Made by a program: the position numbers and the translations under genes
Assembly (NCBI GenBank): GCA_003164715.1
Contig: PLTZ01000030.1
Span: 24,504 to 88,503, forward strand
Source: Opitutaceae bacterium
Lineage (GTDB): Bacteria; Verrucomicrobiota; Verrucomicrobiia; Opitutales; Opitutaceae
Reading direction: 5' to 3'
DNA length: 64,000 nt
In this document: piece by piece, positions 19,910 to 29,945 of the stretch
Position numbering within the stretch: position 1 is the stretch's first letter
How the letters are laid out: every line of letters starts with the position of its first letter
The notes under the pieces: model-generated
Told to the model about the DNA's origin: nothing
Database searches by the model: none
The model's input: the letters and a program-made list of their open reading frames with translations, nothing else

Positions 19910-20956
19910 CTATGTTGAATAGAAGTCGCGCGTGTCCGAGATCTTTCGCTTGACCGCCCCCCCGAGGAGGAGCTCGCGGGCCTCCCCGATCGAGCCGCGG
20001 ACATCGGCCCGCGCCCCCGCAACCCAGAGGGCGACCGCGCCGTTGAGGGCGATTGTGTCGGCGAGCCCCCGAGGCCCGCCGCCCGAGGCAAGCGCCTCGG
20101 CGATCGCGAGGTTCGCCGGGACGTCCCCGCCCGCGATGTCGGCGAACGGCGCGGCCTCCAGGCCCAGGGATTGCGGGGTCCATTCCCCGCGCACCGACCG
20201 CAGGCGCCCGACGCCGCGCACGAGGTTGTGGGTCGCCGATGTGAGCTCGTCGATCCCCTTGCCCGGCGACAGGATCCCGTGGACGGCAAGTCCGGCCGTT
20301 GTCCCCAGCGCCTCGAGCGCGTCCGCGAGCTTCTCCAGCAAGGGGGGCGAGGCCGCGCCGAGGACGATGCCGGCGGGCCGCCCCGGGTTCAGGAGCGGCC
20401 CGAGGACGTTGAAGACTGTGCGCTCGCCCCGAGCGGCCAGAAGCTTGCGGACGGGTCCGATGCGCCTGAACGCGGGATGCCATGCCGGGGCGAAGAAGAA
20501 GGCGTAGCCGAGCGCGCTCATCGCCTCCCTCAGGCGCCCGGCGGGCGCCTCCAAGTCGACACCGAGCGCCGCAAAGAGGTCGGCGCTTCCGCACTTCGAG
20601 GTGATCCCGCGGTTGCCGTGCTTCATGACGGGCACGCCGGCGCACGCCACGACAAGCGTGACGAGGCTCGAGACGTTGAAGCCGCCCGCGTGATCCCCCC
20701 CGGTCCCGACGATGTCGACGGCCCGCGGCGCCCACTGCGCCATGCCGGGGTCGGTTGCGAGTCCGCGGAACACCTCGGCGAAGCCCGCCACCTCGGCCGA
20801 TGTCTCGCCCTTCCTCGACAGCGCCGAGAGAAACTGCGCCTTCACCTCGTCGGAGGGCCCCTCCGAGGCGAGGAGCGCGGCGGCTCCCCGGACCTCGTCC
20901 GGGTTCATGTCGCGTCCCGAGGCGAGCGACCGAGTCAGGATCACAAGGTTGGCCAT
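19910..20956 (-). CDS. trpD: anthranilate phosphoribosyltransferase
   Basis: DIVGTGGDHAGGFNVSSLVTLVVACAGVPVMKHGNRGITSKCGSADLFAALGV. Confidence 0.93.
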   Translation of the reverse strand: MANLVILTRSLASGRDMNPDEVRGAAALLASEGPSDEVKAQFLSALSRKGETSAEVAGFAEVFRGLATDPGMAQWAPRAVDIVGTGGDHAGGFNVSSLVTLVVACAGVPVMKHGNRGITSKCGSADLFAALGVDLEAPAGRLREAMSALGYAFFFAPAWHPAFRRIGPVRKLLAARGERTVFNVLGPLLNPGRPAGIVLGAASPPLLEKLADALEALGTTAGLAVHGILSPGKGIDELTSATHNLVRGVGRLRSVRGEWTPQSLGLEAAPFADIAGGDVPANLAIAEALASGGGPRGLADTIALNGAVALWVAGARADVRGSIGEARELLLGGAVKRKISDTRDFYST

Positions 20957-20957
20957 G

Positions 20958-21833
20958 TCAGTACCCCATCGCGGCAAGCGCGCAGACGCCGGCGGCGGCC
21001 GCGAAGCAGTAGTAACCGAAGTAGTGCCAGCGCCCGTTCTCGAGCCAGCGCGAGAGCCACCTGAGCGCGATGAGGCCGGCGACGAAGCTAGAGCCCATCC
21101 CGATGAGGCCCGGCCCCGCCAGCGCCCCGACGTCAAGCCTTGCGGCCGCCGAGGCGTGGGCCCGGTACAGCCTCCAGGCCTCGCGCGCGATGACGGGCGG
21201 GGTGAGGATGACGGCGAGGGCGAAGCTGAACTCCTCGGCGGCCCGCCTCGGGACGCCGAGCAGCATCCCGGTCGAGATCGTCGCCCCGCTCCTCGAGAAG
21301 CCCCGGAAGGGCAGGCACACGCCCTGGACGGCGCCTATCCAGATCGACGGGCCGGTGCGCAGGGCGCCCCCCGAGGCGGTCGTCGGCTCCGCGGTCCTCG
21401 ACCGCAGCCCCGCGGCGACTATCAGGACGCCCGCGGCCGCCAGGCAGGCGGCCATGAGGGGAAGGTTCGAGAACAGGTCCTCGACCTGGGCCCCGGGCTT
21501 TCCGCGCAGGACGAGCCTCACCACAAGGGCCTGCAGGGGATAGCCGACCAGCGCCGTGGCGGCGGTCGCCAGGGCCGCCCGGGCGGCAAAATCCCGGAAC
21601 ACGGCCGCGCTCGCGAAGAAGCTGCGCTTCCAGGCTCCCCAGAAGTAGGCGACCATGGCCACCATCGTCCCCGCGTGGAGCATCACCATCAGGTAGGTCA
21701 TCTCCGGGCTCGACGGGTCGAGCCGCATGAGCCTTTCGGCAGCGATCACGTGGGCCGAACTCGACACGGGCAGCAGCTCCGCGGCGCCCTGGACGATGCC
21801 CAGGAGGATGATTTGGAGGAGCGTGGGCGGCAT
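20958..21833 (-). CDS. uppP: undecaprenyl-diphosphatase
   Basis: IILLGIVQGAAELLPVSSSAHVIAAERLM and FRGFSRSGATIST. Confidence 0.92.
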   Translation of the reverse strand: MPPTLLQIILLGIVQGAAELLPVSSSAHVIAAERLMRLDPSSPEMTYLMVMLHAGTMVAMVAYFWGAWKRSFFASAAVFRDFAARAALATAATALVGYPLQALVVRLVLRGKPGAQVEDLFSNLPLMAACLAAAGVLIVAAGLRSRTAEPTTASGGALRTGPSIWIGAVQGVCLPFRGFSRSGATISTGMLLGVPRRAAEEFSFALAVILTPPVIAREAWRLYRAHASAAARLDVGALAGPGLIGMGSSFVAGLIALRWLSRWLENGRWHYFGYYCFAAAAGVCALAAMGY

Positions 21834-21948
21834 TGGGTTGCTCCTTGCTACGCGACCCGGCCGGAGGCACAAGCTTTGTGCATTCCAGTGCGCGCTTGAC
21901 GGAAAGGCGATGCGCCCTTTAAACGGTCAACCTTTAACCCCCTCTCAA

Positions 21949-22128
21949 ATGGCCAATCCAAAACGCAAGCAGTCCAAGCGTCGTAGCGCAAACCGCCGTG
22001 CAGCCAATGCTTTCCAAGCGCCTGAGTTCGCCCGGGACCCTGCTGACGGAAGCCTCGTGCGGGCCCACCGGGTAAACCCGAAGACCGGCACCTACCGCGG
22101 CCGCCAGGTTCTCAACGTCGAGGCCTAA
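21949..22128 (+). CDS. rpmF: 50S ribosomal protein L32
   Basis: MANPKRKQSKRRSANRRAANAF..., 59 aa, directly upstream of plsX. Confidence 0.95.
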   Translation: MANPKRKQSKRRSANRRAANAFQAPEFARDPADGSLVRAHRVNPKTGTYRGRQVLNVEA

Positions 22129-22165
22129 ACCTTAACCGTCCAGCAACGGCGGTACGAGGACGGTC

Positions 22166-23215
22166 ATGGCCCCAGGATCTCTCGGTCGAATTGCGGTAGA
22201 TGCGATGGGCGGCGACATGGGCCCGAGCGAGGTGGTCGCCGCGGTCAAGCTCGCGCTCGCGCAGAGCCCGAACCTGAACCCGATCACGCTCGTGGGCGAC
22301 GAGGCGGTGCTCCGCCCGATCATCTTGCACTACGGCATGCACCGGAGCGAGAGGCTCTCGGTGTTCCACGCCTCCGAGGTCATCACCATGGATGACAAGC
22401 CGCTGGTCGCGCTCAAGAGGAAGAAGGACTCCTCGATGGCGCGGGCGGTCGAGCTCGTGAAGCTCGGCGAGGCGAAGGTCGTCGTCAGCTGCGGGAACAC
22501 CGGCGCCCTGATGGCGTGCGGGACCCTGCGCCTGAGGACCATGGAGGGCGTCGCCCGGCCGGCGCTCGCGGCAGTGGTCCCGAGGGAGGGAGGCCATTTC
22601 GTGCTGATCGACGCCGGGGCGAACCCCGAGCCCAAGCCCGAGCACCTGGTGCACAATTCGATCCTGGGCAGCCACTACTGCCGGGTCATGCTCGGGGTCC
22701 CGTCCCCCCGGGTGGGCCTCATGTCCATCGGGACCGAGGATGGGAAGGGAAACTCGCTGATCACCGAGACGAACGAGCTCCTCAAGCGCATCGACGGGAT
22801 CATCCGGTACTCGGGCCCGATCGAGGGGTTCCAGGTGTTCGCCGAGCACGTCGACGTGGTCGTGTGCGACGGCTTCGTTGGAAACATCATGCTGAAGAGC
22901 TGGGAGTCCCTGGAGAAGTTCATGCGCGGGGTGCTGCGCGAGGAGCTCGGGGCGAACCCGATGCGCCGGACGGGCGCCCTCCTCTCGAAGGGCGCCTTCG
23001 CTGCGCTCAAGGACCGGATCAACCCGGAGCGCTACGGCGGGGCGCCGCTGCTCGGGCTGCGGGGCAACATCCTCAAGGCCCACGGATCCTCGAACCGCAA
23101 CGCGATCAAGAGCGCGATCCGGGCGGCGGGCGAGATCATCAAGGCGGACATGAACCTGAGGATGGAGACCGACATCGCGCGGGCAAACGAGCTGCTGCTC
23201 TCCCCCGTCTCCTGA
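22166..23215 (+). CDS. plsX: phosphate acyltransferase PlsX
   Basis: IAVDAMGGDMGPSEVVAAVKLAL; VVSCGNTGALMA; DGFVGNIMLKSWE. Confidence 0.95.
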   Translation: MAPGSLGRIAVDAMGGDMGPSEVVAAVKLALAQSPNLNPITLVGDEAVLRPIILHYGMHRSERLSVFHASEVITMDDKPLVALKRKKDSSMARAVELVKLGEAKVVVSCGNTGALMACGTLRLRTMEGVARPALAAVVPREGGHFVLIDAGANPEPKPEHLVHNSILGSHYCRVMLGVPSPRVGLMSIGTEDGKGNSLITETNELLKRIDGIIRYSGPIEGFQVFAEHVDVVVCDGFVGNIMLKSWESLEKFMRGVLREELGANPMRRTGALLSKGAFAALKDRINPERYGGAPLLGLRGNILKAHGSSNRNAIKSAIRAAGEIIKADMNLRMETDIARANELLLSPVS

Positions 23216-23224
23216 CCGCCCTGC

Positions 23225-24217
23225 ATGTCCCACCGCTCCACCGTCATCCTCGGCACCGGCTCCTATGCTCCGAAGCGCGTCCTCACGAACGAGGACCTCT
23301 CGCGGATGGTGGACACCTCGGACGAGTGGATCCGGGCGCGCAGCGGGATCCGCGAGCGCCGGATAGCCGCAGCCGAGGAGGCGACGAGCGACCTTGCGTT
23401 CCACGCGGCCCAGCGGGCGCTCAAGGACGCCGGCGTCGCCGCCTCAGAGATCGACCTGGTGGTCGTCGCGACCGTGACGCCCGACTACCCGATGCCGTCG
23501 ACCGCGTGCATCCTGCAGCACAAGCTCGGCATTCCGACGACGGCCGCCTGCTTCGACCTAAACGCGGCCTGTTCGGGCTTCATCTACGGCCTCGACACGG
23601 CGTGCGCCCTGCTGGCCTCCGGCCGCTATAAGAAGGCGCTTCTGATCGGCGCCGAGAAGCTCTCCTGCATCGTCGACTGGAGCGACCGCGGGACCTGCCT
23701 GCTCTTCGGCGACGGGGCCGGCGCCGCCGTGATCGGCGTGAGCGACAGGCCGGGGGTCGGGCTCATTGGGACGAGGCTGGGCGCGCTCGGCGAGGACACC
23801 GACCTGCTGCTGGTCCCGGGGGGCGGCAGCCGCGCGCCCGCCACGGCCGACTCCTTCAAGAAGGGGGACCACTTCATCAAGATGAAGGGCAAGGAGGTCT
23901 TCAAGCTGGCGGTGCGGGTCATGGAGGAGGCCGCGCGAGATATATTGGAACAACACCACCTCGACGCGCATCAGATTGGGCTTGTGATCCCCCACCAGGC
24001 CAACCTGCGCATCATCGACGCGATCGCCAAGTACCTCGAGCTTCCCATCGAACGCTTCTTCGTGAACGTCGACCGTTACGGCAACACGTCCTCGGCCTCC
24101 ATCCCCATCGCCCTGGACGAGGCCCGCCAGGCCGGCCGCATCCGGCGCGGGGACGTCACGCTCCTGGTCGCATTCGGGGCAGGCTTGACCTACGGGAGCG
24201 CCCTGATTCGCTGGTGA
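23225..24217 (+). CDS. fabH: beta-ketoacyl-ACP synthase III
   Basis: [77 protein letters not shown]. Confidence 0.96.
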   Translation: MSHRSTVILGTGSYAPKRVLTNEDLSRMVDTSDEWIRARSGIRERRIAAAEEATSDLAFHAAQRALKDAGVAASEIDLVVVATVTPDYPMPSTACILQHKLGIPTTAACFDLNAACSGFIYGLDTACALLASGRYKKALLIGAEKLSCIVDWSDRGTCLLFGDGAGAAVIGVSDRPGVGLIGTRLGALGEDTDLLLVPGGGSRAPATADSFKKGDHFIKMKGKEVFKLAVRVMEEAARDILEQHHLDAHQIGLVIPHQANLRIIDAIAKYLELPIERFFVNVDRYGNTSSASIPIALDEARQAGRIRRGDVTLLVAFGAGLTYGSALIRW

Positions 24218-24228
24218 TTTCCGTTCTC

Positions 24229-25275
24229 ATGCCGCTCCCCTTTCCCTGCCGCTCCATACTCCCTGTTCTGATCGCGGCGGCGCTCGCGCTGGGGGCGGCG
24301 CCGAGGCTGAAGGCCGACCTGACCTGGATTCCCGGAAGGGGCTGGCAGCTTGAGGGGGGCTCCCTTTCCGGCCTCGCGGGCCCCCAGGGCCGCGCGGCAC
24401 TGGACCTCATGAACAAGGCGAGGAAGGACGAGGAGTCCGGCAGCCTGCACTCCGCCTTCAAGACGTACGAGAAGGTCGCCCGGAAGTACCAGTCCTCCGT
24501 CTACGCACCCGAGGCGCTCTACCGCTCCGGCAGCATCCTGTACCGCAGGAAGCAGTTCTACAAGGCCTTCATCGACTTCCAGACGTTGATCGCGCGCTAC
24601 CCGAACTCCAAGCGGTTCAACGACGTGATCGGGGCCCAGTATCAGATCGCCGCGGCCCTCATGGACGGCGCCCACAACCGGGTCTGGGGCTGGTTCCCGG
24701 GGCCCACGAACCGGGTCAAGGCCGTCGATTACTTCCGGATCGTCGTGGCCGAGGCGCCGTACAGCGACTACGCGCCCCTCTCCCTCATGGACGCGGCCCG
24801 GGGCTTCCAGCTGGACAAGGACACGGACGAGGCGATCGATTCCCTCGACCGCCTGGTGAACACCTACCCGCAGAGTGTCCTGGCGCCCGTCGCCTACCTG
24901 AAGCTCGGCGACCTGCACGCCTCGCTCAGCGAGGGGCCCAAGTACGACCAGGCGTCGACCAAGGAGGCCATGACCTACTACGAGGACTTCATGATCCTCT
25001 ACCCGGGGGACCCCAACATCGCCCAGGCGGCCCGGGGCGTCGACCGGATGAAGACGATCCTCGCCCAGAGCAAGATCTACATCGGCGACTACTATTTCTA
25101 CAAGCGGCTCAACTTCACCGCGGCCAAGGTGTTCTACAACGAGGCCATCACGGCGTTCCCCGACTCCCCTCCCGCGAACCTTGCGAAGAAGCGCCTCGCC
25201 GAGATGACCGCGAAGGCGAACAAGGAGAACATCAGGCCCAAGACCGCGCCCAAGAAGCGGTTCTGGCTGTTCTGA
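24229..25275 (+). CDS. outer membrane assembly lipoprotein YfiO/BamD-like TPR protein
   Basis: Signal-like N-term; AFKTYEKVARKYQSSVYAPEALYRSGSILYRRKQFYKAFIDFQTLIARYPNSKRFNDV. Confidence 0.8.
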   Translation: MPLPFPCRSILPVLIAAALALGAAPRLKADLTWIPGRGWQLEGGSLSGLAGPQGRAALDLMNKARKDEESGSLHSAFKTYEKVARKYQSSVYAPEALYRSGSILYRRKQFYKAFIDFQTLIARYPNSKRFNDVIGAQYQIAAALMDGAHNRVWGWFPGPTNRVKAVDYFRIVVAEAPYSDYAPLSLMDAARGFQLDKDTDEAIDSLDRLVNTYPQSVLAPVAYLKLGDLHASLSEGPKYDQASTKEAMTYYEDFMILYPGDPNIAQAARGVDRMKTILAQSKIYIGDYYFYKRLNFTAAKVFYNEAITAFPDSPPANLAKKRLAEMTAKANKENIRPKTAPKKRFWLF

Positions 25276-25296
25276 CCCCGGCGCGGCCGGCATGCG

Positions 25297-25836
25297 ATGA
25301 CGCGAGTGTGGAGCCTGCTCCTGATCTCGGCGTTCCTGGTCCAGGGATGTGAGCACTACAGGCTTGGAGCCGGCCCCGGGCCGTCCTTCTCCACGCTCTA
25401 CGTGGAGCCGTCGAAGAACGCGACAAAGCTCGCCCAGACCCAGGCAACCGTGAGCACGATGGTGCGCGAGGCCTTCGCCAGGGACGGCCGCGTGCAGGTC
25501 GCGGGCAGCTCCTCGGACGCCGACGCCACGCTCGAGGTCAAGCTCCTCACCTACCACCGCGACAACTCCGCGAACCGGGAGGACGACAATGGTCTGGCCC
25601 GCAAGTTCACCCTGCGCCTGACGGCGAGCTGCAGCCTGAGGGACAACCGGTCGGGCAAGATGCTCTTTGACGGCCGGCTGATCGAGGTGCAGCGAGAGGC
25701 CTTCACCGACAACGGCCTCGGCTCCGTGCCGTTTGGCACGAGCAACGACCAGCTGCAATCCGAGTACAACACGCTGCCGATGCTGGCCTCCCTCCTCGCG
25801 GACAAGGTGACCCACGCCGTCCTCGACGTGTGGTGA
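25297..25836 (+). CDS. LPS-assembly lipoprotein LptE-like
   Basis: Lipobox SAFLVQGCEHYRLG; FSTLYVEPSKNAT...TMVREAFARDGRVQVAGSSSDADATLEVKLLTY. Confidence 0.7.
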   Translation: MTRVWSLLLISAFLVQGCEHYRLGAGPGPSFSTLYVEPSKNATKLAQTQATVSTMVREAFARDGRVQVAGSSSDADATLEVKLLTYHRDNSANREDDNGLARKFTLRLTASCSLRDNRSGKMLFDGRLIEVQREAFTDNGLGSVPFGTSNDQLQSEYNTLPMLASLLADKVTHAVLDVW

Positions 25837-25856
25837 GCCGCGCCGCCCGCAACCCG

Positions 25857-26513
25857 ATGAACCCACCGATCCTGGTCCCCTCCCTGCTGGCCGGCGACCA
25901 TGCGGCCGCCGGCGAAAGCGCGGCGCTCGTGGCGAAGCTCGGCCTTGCGTGGCTGCACCTCGACATCATGGACGGCCACTTCGTGCCCAACCTCTCCTTC
26001 GGCCCGGGGATGCTGGCGGCGCTGCGGAGCCGCGGCTCGGCGCTGTTCTTCGACACGCACCTGATGCTCTCCGAGCCGCAGCGCTACGTCGGCGCGTTCG
26101 CGAAGGCCGGCGCCGACCGGATCACGATCCACGTAGAGCCGCCCTATGACCACGCCGCGGCGCTAAAGGACATCCGCGCCAAGGGATGCCGGGCCGGGAT
26201 CGCCATCAACCCCGGCACCCCGGCCGAGGCCGCGGAGCCCTACCTCGGCCTCGTGGACCTCGTGCTCGTGATGACGGTGCAGCCGGGCTTCGGAGGCCAG
26301 GCCTTCAGGGACGACGTGCTCCCGAAGATCGCCCAGGTCGACCGCTGGCGCAGCGACCGCGGGCTCGACCTGCGGATCGAGGTCGACGGCGGGATCGAGC
26401 AGGCGACCGCGGCGCTCTGCCGCGCCAGGGGCGCCGACACCTTCGTGGCCGGGACGTCCTTCTTCGCCGCCAAGGACAAGGCCGCGTTCGCCGCCGCGTT
26501 CGCGGGCCTGTAG
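25857..26513 (+). CDS. rpe: ribulose-phosphate 3-epimerase
   Basis: ILVPSLLAGDH, LHLDIMDGHFVPNLSFGPGM, MTVQPGFGGQAF, EVDGGI. Confidence 0.94.
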   Translation: MNPPILVPSLLAGDHAAAGESAALVAKLGLAWLHLDIMDGHFVPNLSFGPGMLAALRSRGSALFFDTHLMLSEPQRYVGAFAKAGADRITIHVEPPYDHAAALKDIRAKGCRAGIAINPGTPAEAAEPYLGLVDLVLVMTVQPGFGGQAFRDDVLPKIAQVDRWRSDRGLDLRIEVDGGIEQATAALCRARGADTFVAGTSFFAAKDKAAFAAAFAGL

Positions 26514-26521
26514 GCTCCCCT

Positions 26522-28147
26522 CTACGGCTCGCCCCGCGCGATGCGCTCGGCGCGCCGGTAGTTTGCGCGGAACCCCTCGGCCAAGTCGCGGGCGAGGCTG
26601 ACGGCGTCGACCTGGTTCTTGGAGCCGAGGCCCCGCTTGATCCGGCCCATGGCCTGGTCGTAGTCTACGGCCGAGACGTCCTGCAGGACGGCCAGGGCGC
26701 GGCCGCGCGCAGGCTCGGGCGCCGCGATGACCGCGCGCCACGCGCGGACAAGCTCCGGGTGGGTGTCGAGCGTCATGACCCTGATGGCGAAGCTCATCTC
26801 CTGGAAGAGCTGCACCGTCCACTCATCGTGGTGGACCAGGAGCTCCTTCTGGGAATAGGGGTCCACCTCCGGGTCGCTGCGGTACGCCCGCCACTCCCCG
26901 TGCCCGTAGAAGTCGCGGCGCACCGGCAGTCGCCGCAGCGCGAAGTCCCGCGGCCCGCCCGGGGCGCCCGTCCGGAAATTCCAGAGCTTCTGCCCGTCGA
27001 GCGACAGGACGTATTCGATGAACGCCCTGGCGACCGCGGGGTGCGGTGCGCCCCGCAGCAGCGCGATCGGGTCGACCGAGTACGCGCTTCCCCCTTCGGG
27101 CGAGACATAGCCGAGCCTTTCCTGCCCGGGGTTGCGCCGCCGGATGTCCTCCTCTTCCTCCCTGCCGTAGAAGTCGATGCACATGCCGGCGGCGCAGTCG
27201 CCGGCCGCCACGTCGATCGGCGGCTTCTGGGAGGTGTCGGTGAAGTAGCGGGCGTTGGCCCCGACCAGCTGGATCAGCCTCATCGCGTCGGTCCATCCCC
27301 CGCGCACGGCCCCGGCCTCCAGCGTGCCCGGGTCGGCCGCGGGGTCGGCCGCGCGCAGGGCGTCTAGCCTCTTGTGGATCTGCTGCTGGACCACGTTTTC
27401 GTACGCGGCCGCAATCGACCCGCTCTTCGTCGGGTCGCACATGCCGAGCTCGCCGACGAACCGGGGGTCGGTCAGGTCGCTCCACTCATCTGGCTCTCGC
27501 GCGAATCCGAGGCGCTTCAGCGAATCCCGGTTAAAAAGGATGCCGTAGGAGCTTAAGACCGTGCCGAACCAGAGATCGCCCCGGTCGTACTGCACCTCGC
27601 CGCCGAACGTGCGCGGGAGCGCCTCGTCCGCAAACCACTCGGGGTGGAGCCTGCGGATTCCGGGGTCGACGAGTCGCCCGGTGCGGGCCTGCCTCACGAA
27701 GTCATAGGGGCCGCCCCCGAAAAAGAGGTCGATCCCGCAGCCGACGTTCGATGCGAGGAAGGCCGCCCGGGCCGCGCGGACCTGCGGCGCGGCGTCGGCC
27801 GGCCGGCGGTCGGTCTGGAAACCCGACTGGAGGTCCGCGCTCCACGCCCGGCCCGGCACCCCCGTCCAGAGGTTGCGGAACGAGGCCACGTACTCCCCCT
27901 CCAGGTAGCGCGCGATCTCGCTTGTCCCGCCGATCATCCTCCAGTCGACGAAGACCCTGCGGCCCGTCCTCGCCCGGTACCAGTCCATGAAGCCGAGCTC
28001 GAACTCGTGGCGGATGGCCTCGTTGTGGGGCGTGATGATGACCAGGGTTTCGTCCGCGCCCCCGGCCGGACCCTGCCGCGGCCGCAGGGCGAACGGCACG
28101 GCGAGGGTCGCCGCGAGGGCAAGGAGGATCATCCCCCGCTTGAGCAT
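26522..28147 (-). CDS. extracellular solute-binding protein of an Fe/thiamine-type ABC transporter
   Basis: N-term signal; LVIITPHNEAIRHEFELGFMDWYRARTGRRVFVDWRMIGGTSEIARYL. Confidence 0.85.
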   Translation of the reverse strand: MLKRGMILLALAATLAVPFALRPRQGPAGGADETLVIITPHNEAIRHEFELGFMDWYRARTGRRVFVDWRMIGGTSEIARYLEGEYVASFRNLWTGVPGRAWSADLQSGFQTDRRPADAAPQVRAARAAFLASNVGCGIDLFFGGGPYDFVRQARTGRLVDPGIRRLHPEWFADEALPRTFGGEVQYDRGDLWFGTVLSSYGILFNRDSLKRLGFAREPDEWSDLTDPRFVGELGMCDPTKSGSIAAAYENVVQQQIHKRLDALRAADPAADPGTLEAGAVRGGWTDAMRLIQLVGANARYFTDTSQKPPIDVAAGDCAAGMCIDFYGREEEEDIRRRNPGQERLGYVSPEGGSAYSVDPIALLRGAPHPAVARAFIEYVLSLDGQKLWNFRTGAPGGPRDFALRRLPVRRDFYGHGEWRAYRSDPEVDPYSQKELLVHHDEWTVQLFQEMSFAIRVMTLDTHPELVRAWRAVIAAPEPARGRALAVLQDVSAVDYDQAMGRIKRGLGSKNQVDAVSLARDLAEGFRANYRRAERIARGEP

Positions 28148-28159
28148 GGCGGCATCCCC

Positions 28160-29230
28160 CTAGTCCCTGAGCACGACCACGTCCTCGGGCCGGGCGCTCG
28201 CGAAGAACTCCTGCGCCTCGGGGCGGTCGATGAACCGGGGATTGAGCTCGAGGATCTTCAGGCCGACGCCCCCGGAAACGAAGTCGTACTGCGCGTTCTC
28301 GCCGAGGTAGACCGAGGCGCCGATCCGGCCGCGCACCGCGTTGGCGCCCTCTGGGGCGGTGGAGATCGACCAGCACTCCGGCCGGACGGAGAGGGTCACC
28401 GCGGCGCCGGCGGCGGGCGGCGAGCCGGGGTCGCCGAGGACCCCCTCGAATTCCCCGATGGTCGTGGACACCCGCGCCCCGCCCGGCGAGGCGGAGACGA
28501 GCGTGCCCGCGATGAAGTTCGTCTCGCCGATGAAGTCCGCCACGCTCTTGTGGGCCGGCCGGCGGTAAACGTCCCTCGGCGTGCCGACCTGCAGGATCCT
28601 CCCCCCCTCGAGGATGGCCATCCGGTCCGAGACCGAGAGCGCCTCCTTCTGGTCGTGGGTCACGTACACGGTCGTCAGCTTGAACTCCTTGCACACCCGG
28701 CGGATCTCCATGCGCATCTCGAGCCTGAGTCTCGCGTCCAGGTTCGAGAGGGGTTCGTCGAGGAGCAGGCACCGCGGCCGGATGACGAGCGCGCGGGCGA
28801 GCGCCACGCGCTGCTGCTGGCCGCCGGAGAGCTGGTTGGGGCGCCGCTCCGCGTAGGCCCCCATGTGGACCGACTCGAGCGCCTCGCCCACCTTGGCGCG
28901 GATCTCGGGCCTGGGGAGCCTTCGCTCCTCGAGGCCGAAGGCCACGTTCTCGGCGACCGTCATGTGGGGCCAGAGGGCGTAGCTCTGGAACATCATCCCC
29001 GTGTTGCGCTTGTGGGGCGCCAGCTGCGTCACGTCCTCGTCCCCGAAGAAGATCCGCCCCTCGTCGGGGATGTAGAAGCCGGCCAGGCACCTGAGCAGCG
29101 TCGTCTTGCCGCACCCGCTAGGGCCCAAGAGGAAAAAGAGCTCCCCGGGCTCGACCCGCAGGTCGAGGTTGCGCAGCGCCGCGACGGCGCCGAAGCGTTT
29201 GGACAGGTTCTGGATTCGGATCGATATCAT
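28160..29230 (-). CDS. ABC transporter ATP-binding protein with C-terminal TOBE-like region
   Basis: LLGPSGCGKTTLLRCLAGF, QLSGGQQQRVALARALVIRPRCLLLDEPLSNLD, VTHDQKEA. Confidence 0.93.
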   Translation of the reverse strand: MISIRIQNLSKRFGAVAALRNLDLRVEPGELFFLLGPSGCGKTTLLRCLAGFYIPDEGRIFFGDEDVTQLAPHKRNTGMMFQSYALWPHMTVAENVAFGLEERRLPRPEIRAKVGEALESVHMGAYAERRPNQLSGGQQQRVALARALVIRPRCLLLDEPLSNLDARLRLEMRMEIRRVCKEFKLTTVYVTHDQKEALSVSDRMAILEGGRILQVGTPRDVYRRPAHKSVADFIGETNFIAGTLVSASPGGARVSTTIGEFEGVLGDPGSPPAAGAAVTLSVRPECWSISTAPEGANAVRGRIGASVYLGENAQYDFVSGGVGLKILELNPRFIDRPEAQEFFASARPEDVVVLRD

Positions 29231-29366
29231 TCCAGCTTGGTCGGCCGAGTCTCGACGCACGGCCGGCCGGAGTCGAAGTCAAAAGAAAAATCGCAGGGGA
29301 TTACCGCGGAGGGCCCTTAACGGTTTGCGTTGGGGGCGCGAGTGCGCATGTCTGGACGCCCCGCCC

Positions 29367-29945
29367 ATGCCGACGAAAAACAGGAACTCAGAGCAGCACC
29401 CGGACCTGGAGAGCGTGATGTTCACCGAGGCCCAGATAAAGAAGCGGGTCCGGGAGCTCGCCCGCGAGATCCGGAAGGTCTACGGCGGAGGCGAGTTCAC
29501 GATCATCTCGATCATCAACGGCGCGGTCATGTTCACCGCGGACCTGATGCGCGAGATCGACAATCCGGTGCGCCTCGACTGCGTCCGGATCTCGAGCTAC
29601 GGCAACCGGACGACCTCGGTGGGGACCCCGCAGATCGTCAGCAGCCTGACGATCGACATCGCCCGGCGCCACGTGCTCCTGATCGACGACATCCTCGACA
29701 CGGGAAAGACCATCACGCTCGTCTCGGGGCTCATCATGAAGCTCGGCCCCGCGAGCCTGCGAACCTGTGTCCTCCTCGACAAGGTCGGCCGGCGGCAGGT
29801 GCCCTTCGACGCCGACTTCGTCGGGTTCAAGATTCCCGACAAGTTCGTGATCGGCTACGGCCTCGACTTCGCGGAGCGCTACCGGAACCTGCCCTGCATC
29901 GGCGTCCTCAGTCCCCGGCTGCAGAACCCGCCCGAGTGGGCCTGA
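29367..29945 (+). CDS. hpt: hypoxanthine phosphoribosyltransferase
   Basis: IISIINGAVMFTADLMREI; HVLLIDDILDTGKTITLV; VGFKIPDKFVIGYGLDFAERYRNLPCIGVL. Confidence 0.93.
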   Translation: MPTKNRNSEQHPDLESVMFTEAQIKKRVRELAREIRKVYGGGEFTIISIINGAVMFTADLMREIDNPVRLDCVRISSYGNRTTSVGTPQIVSSLTIDIARRHVLLIDDILDTGKTITLVSGLIMKLGPASLRTCVLLDKVGRRQVPFDADFVGFKIPDKFVIGYGLDFAERYRNLPCIGVLSPRLQNPPEWA

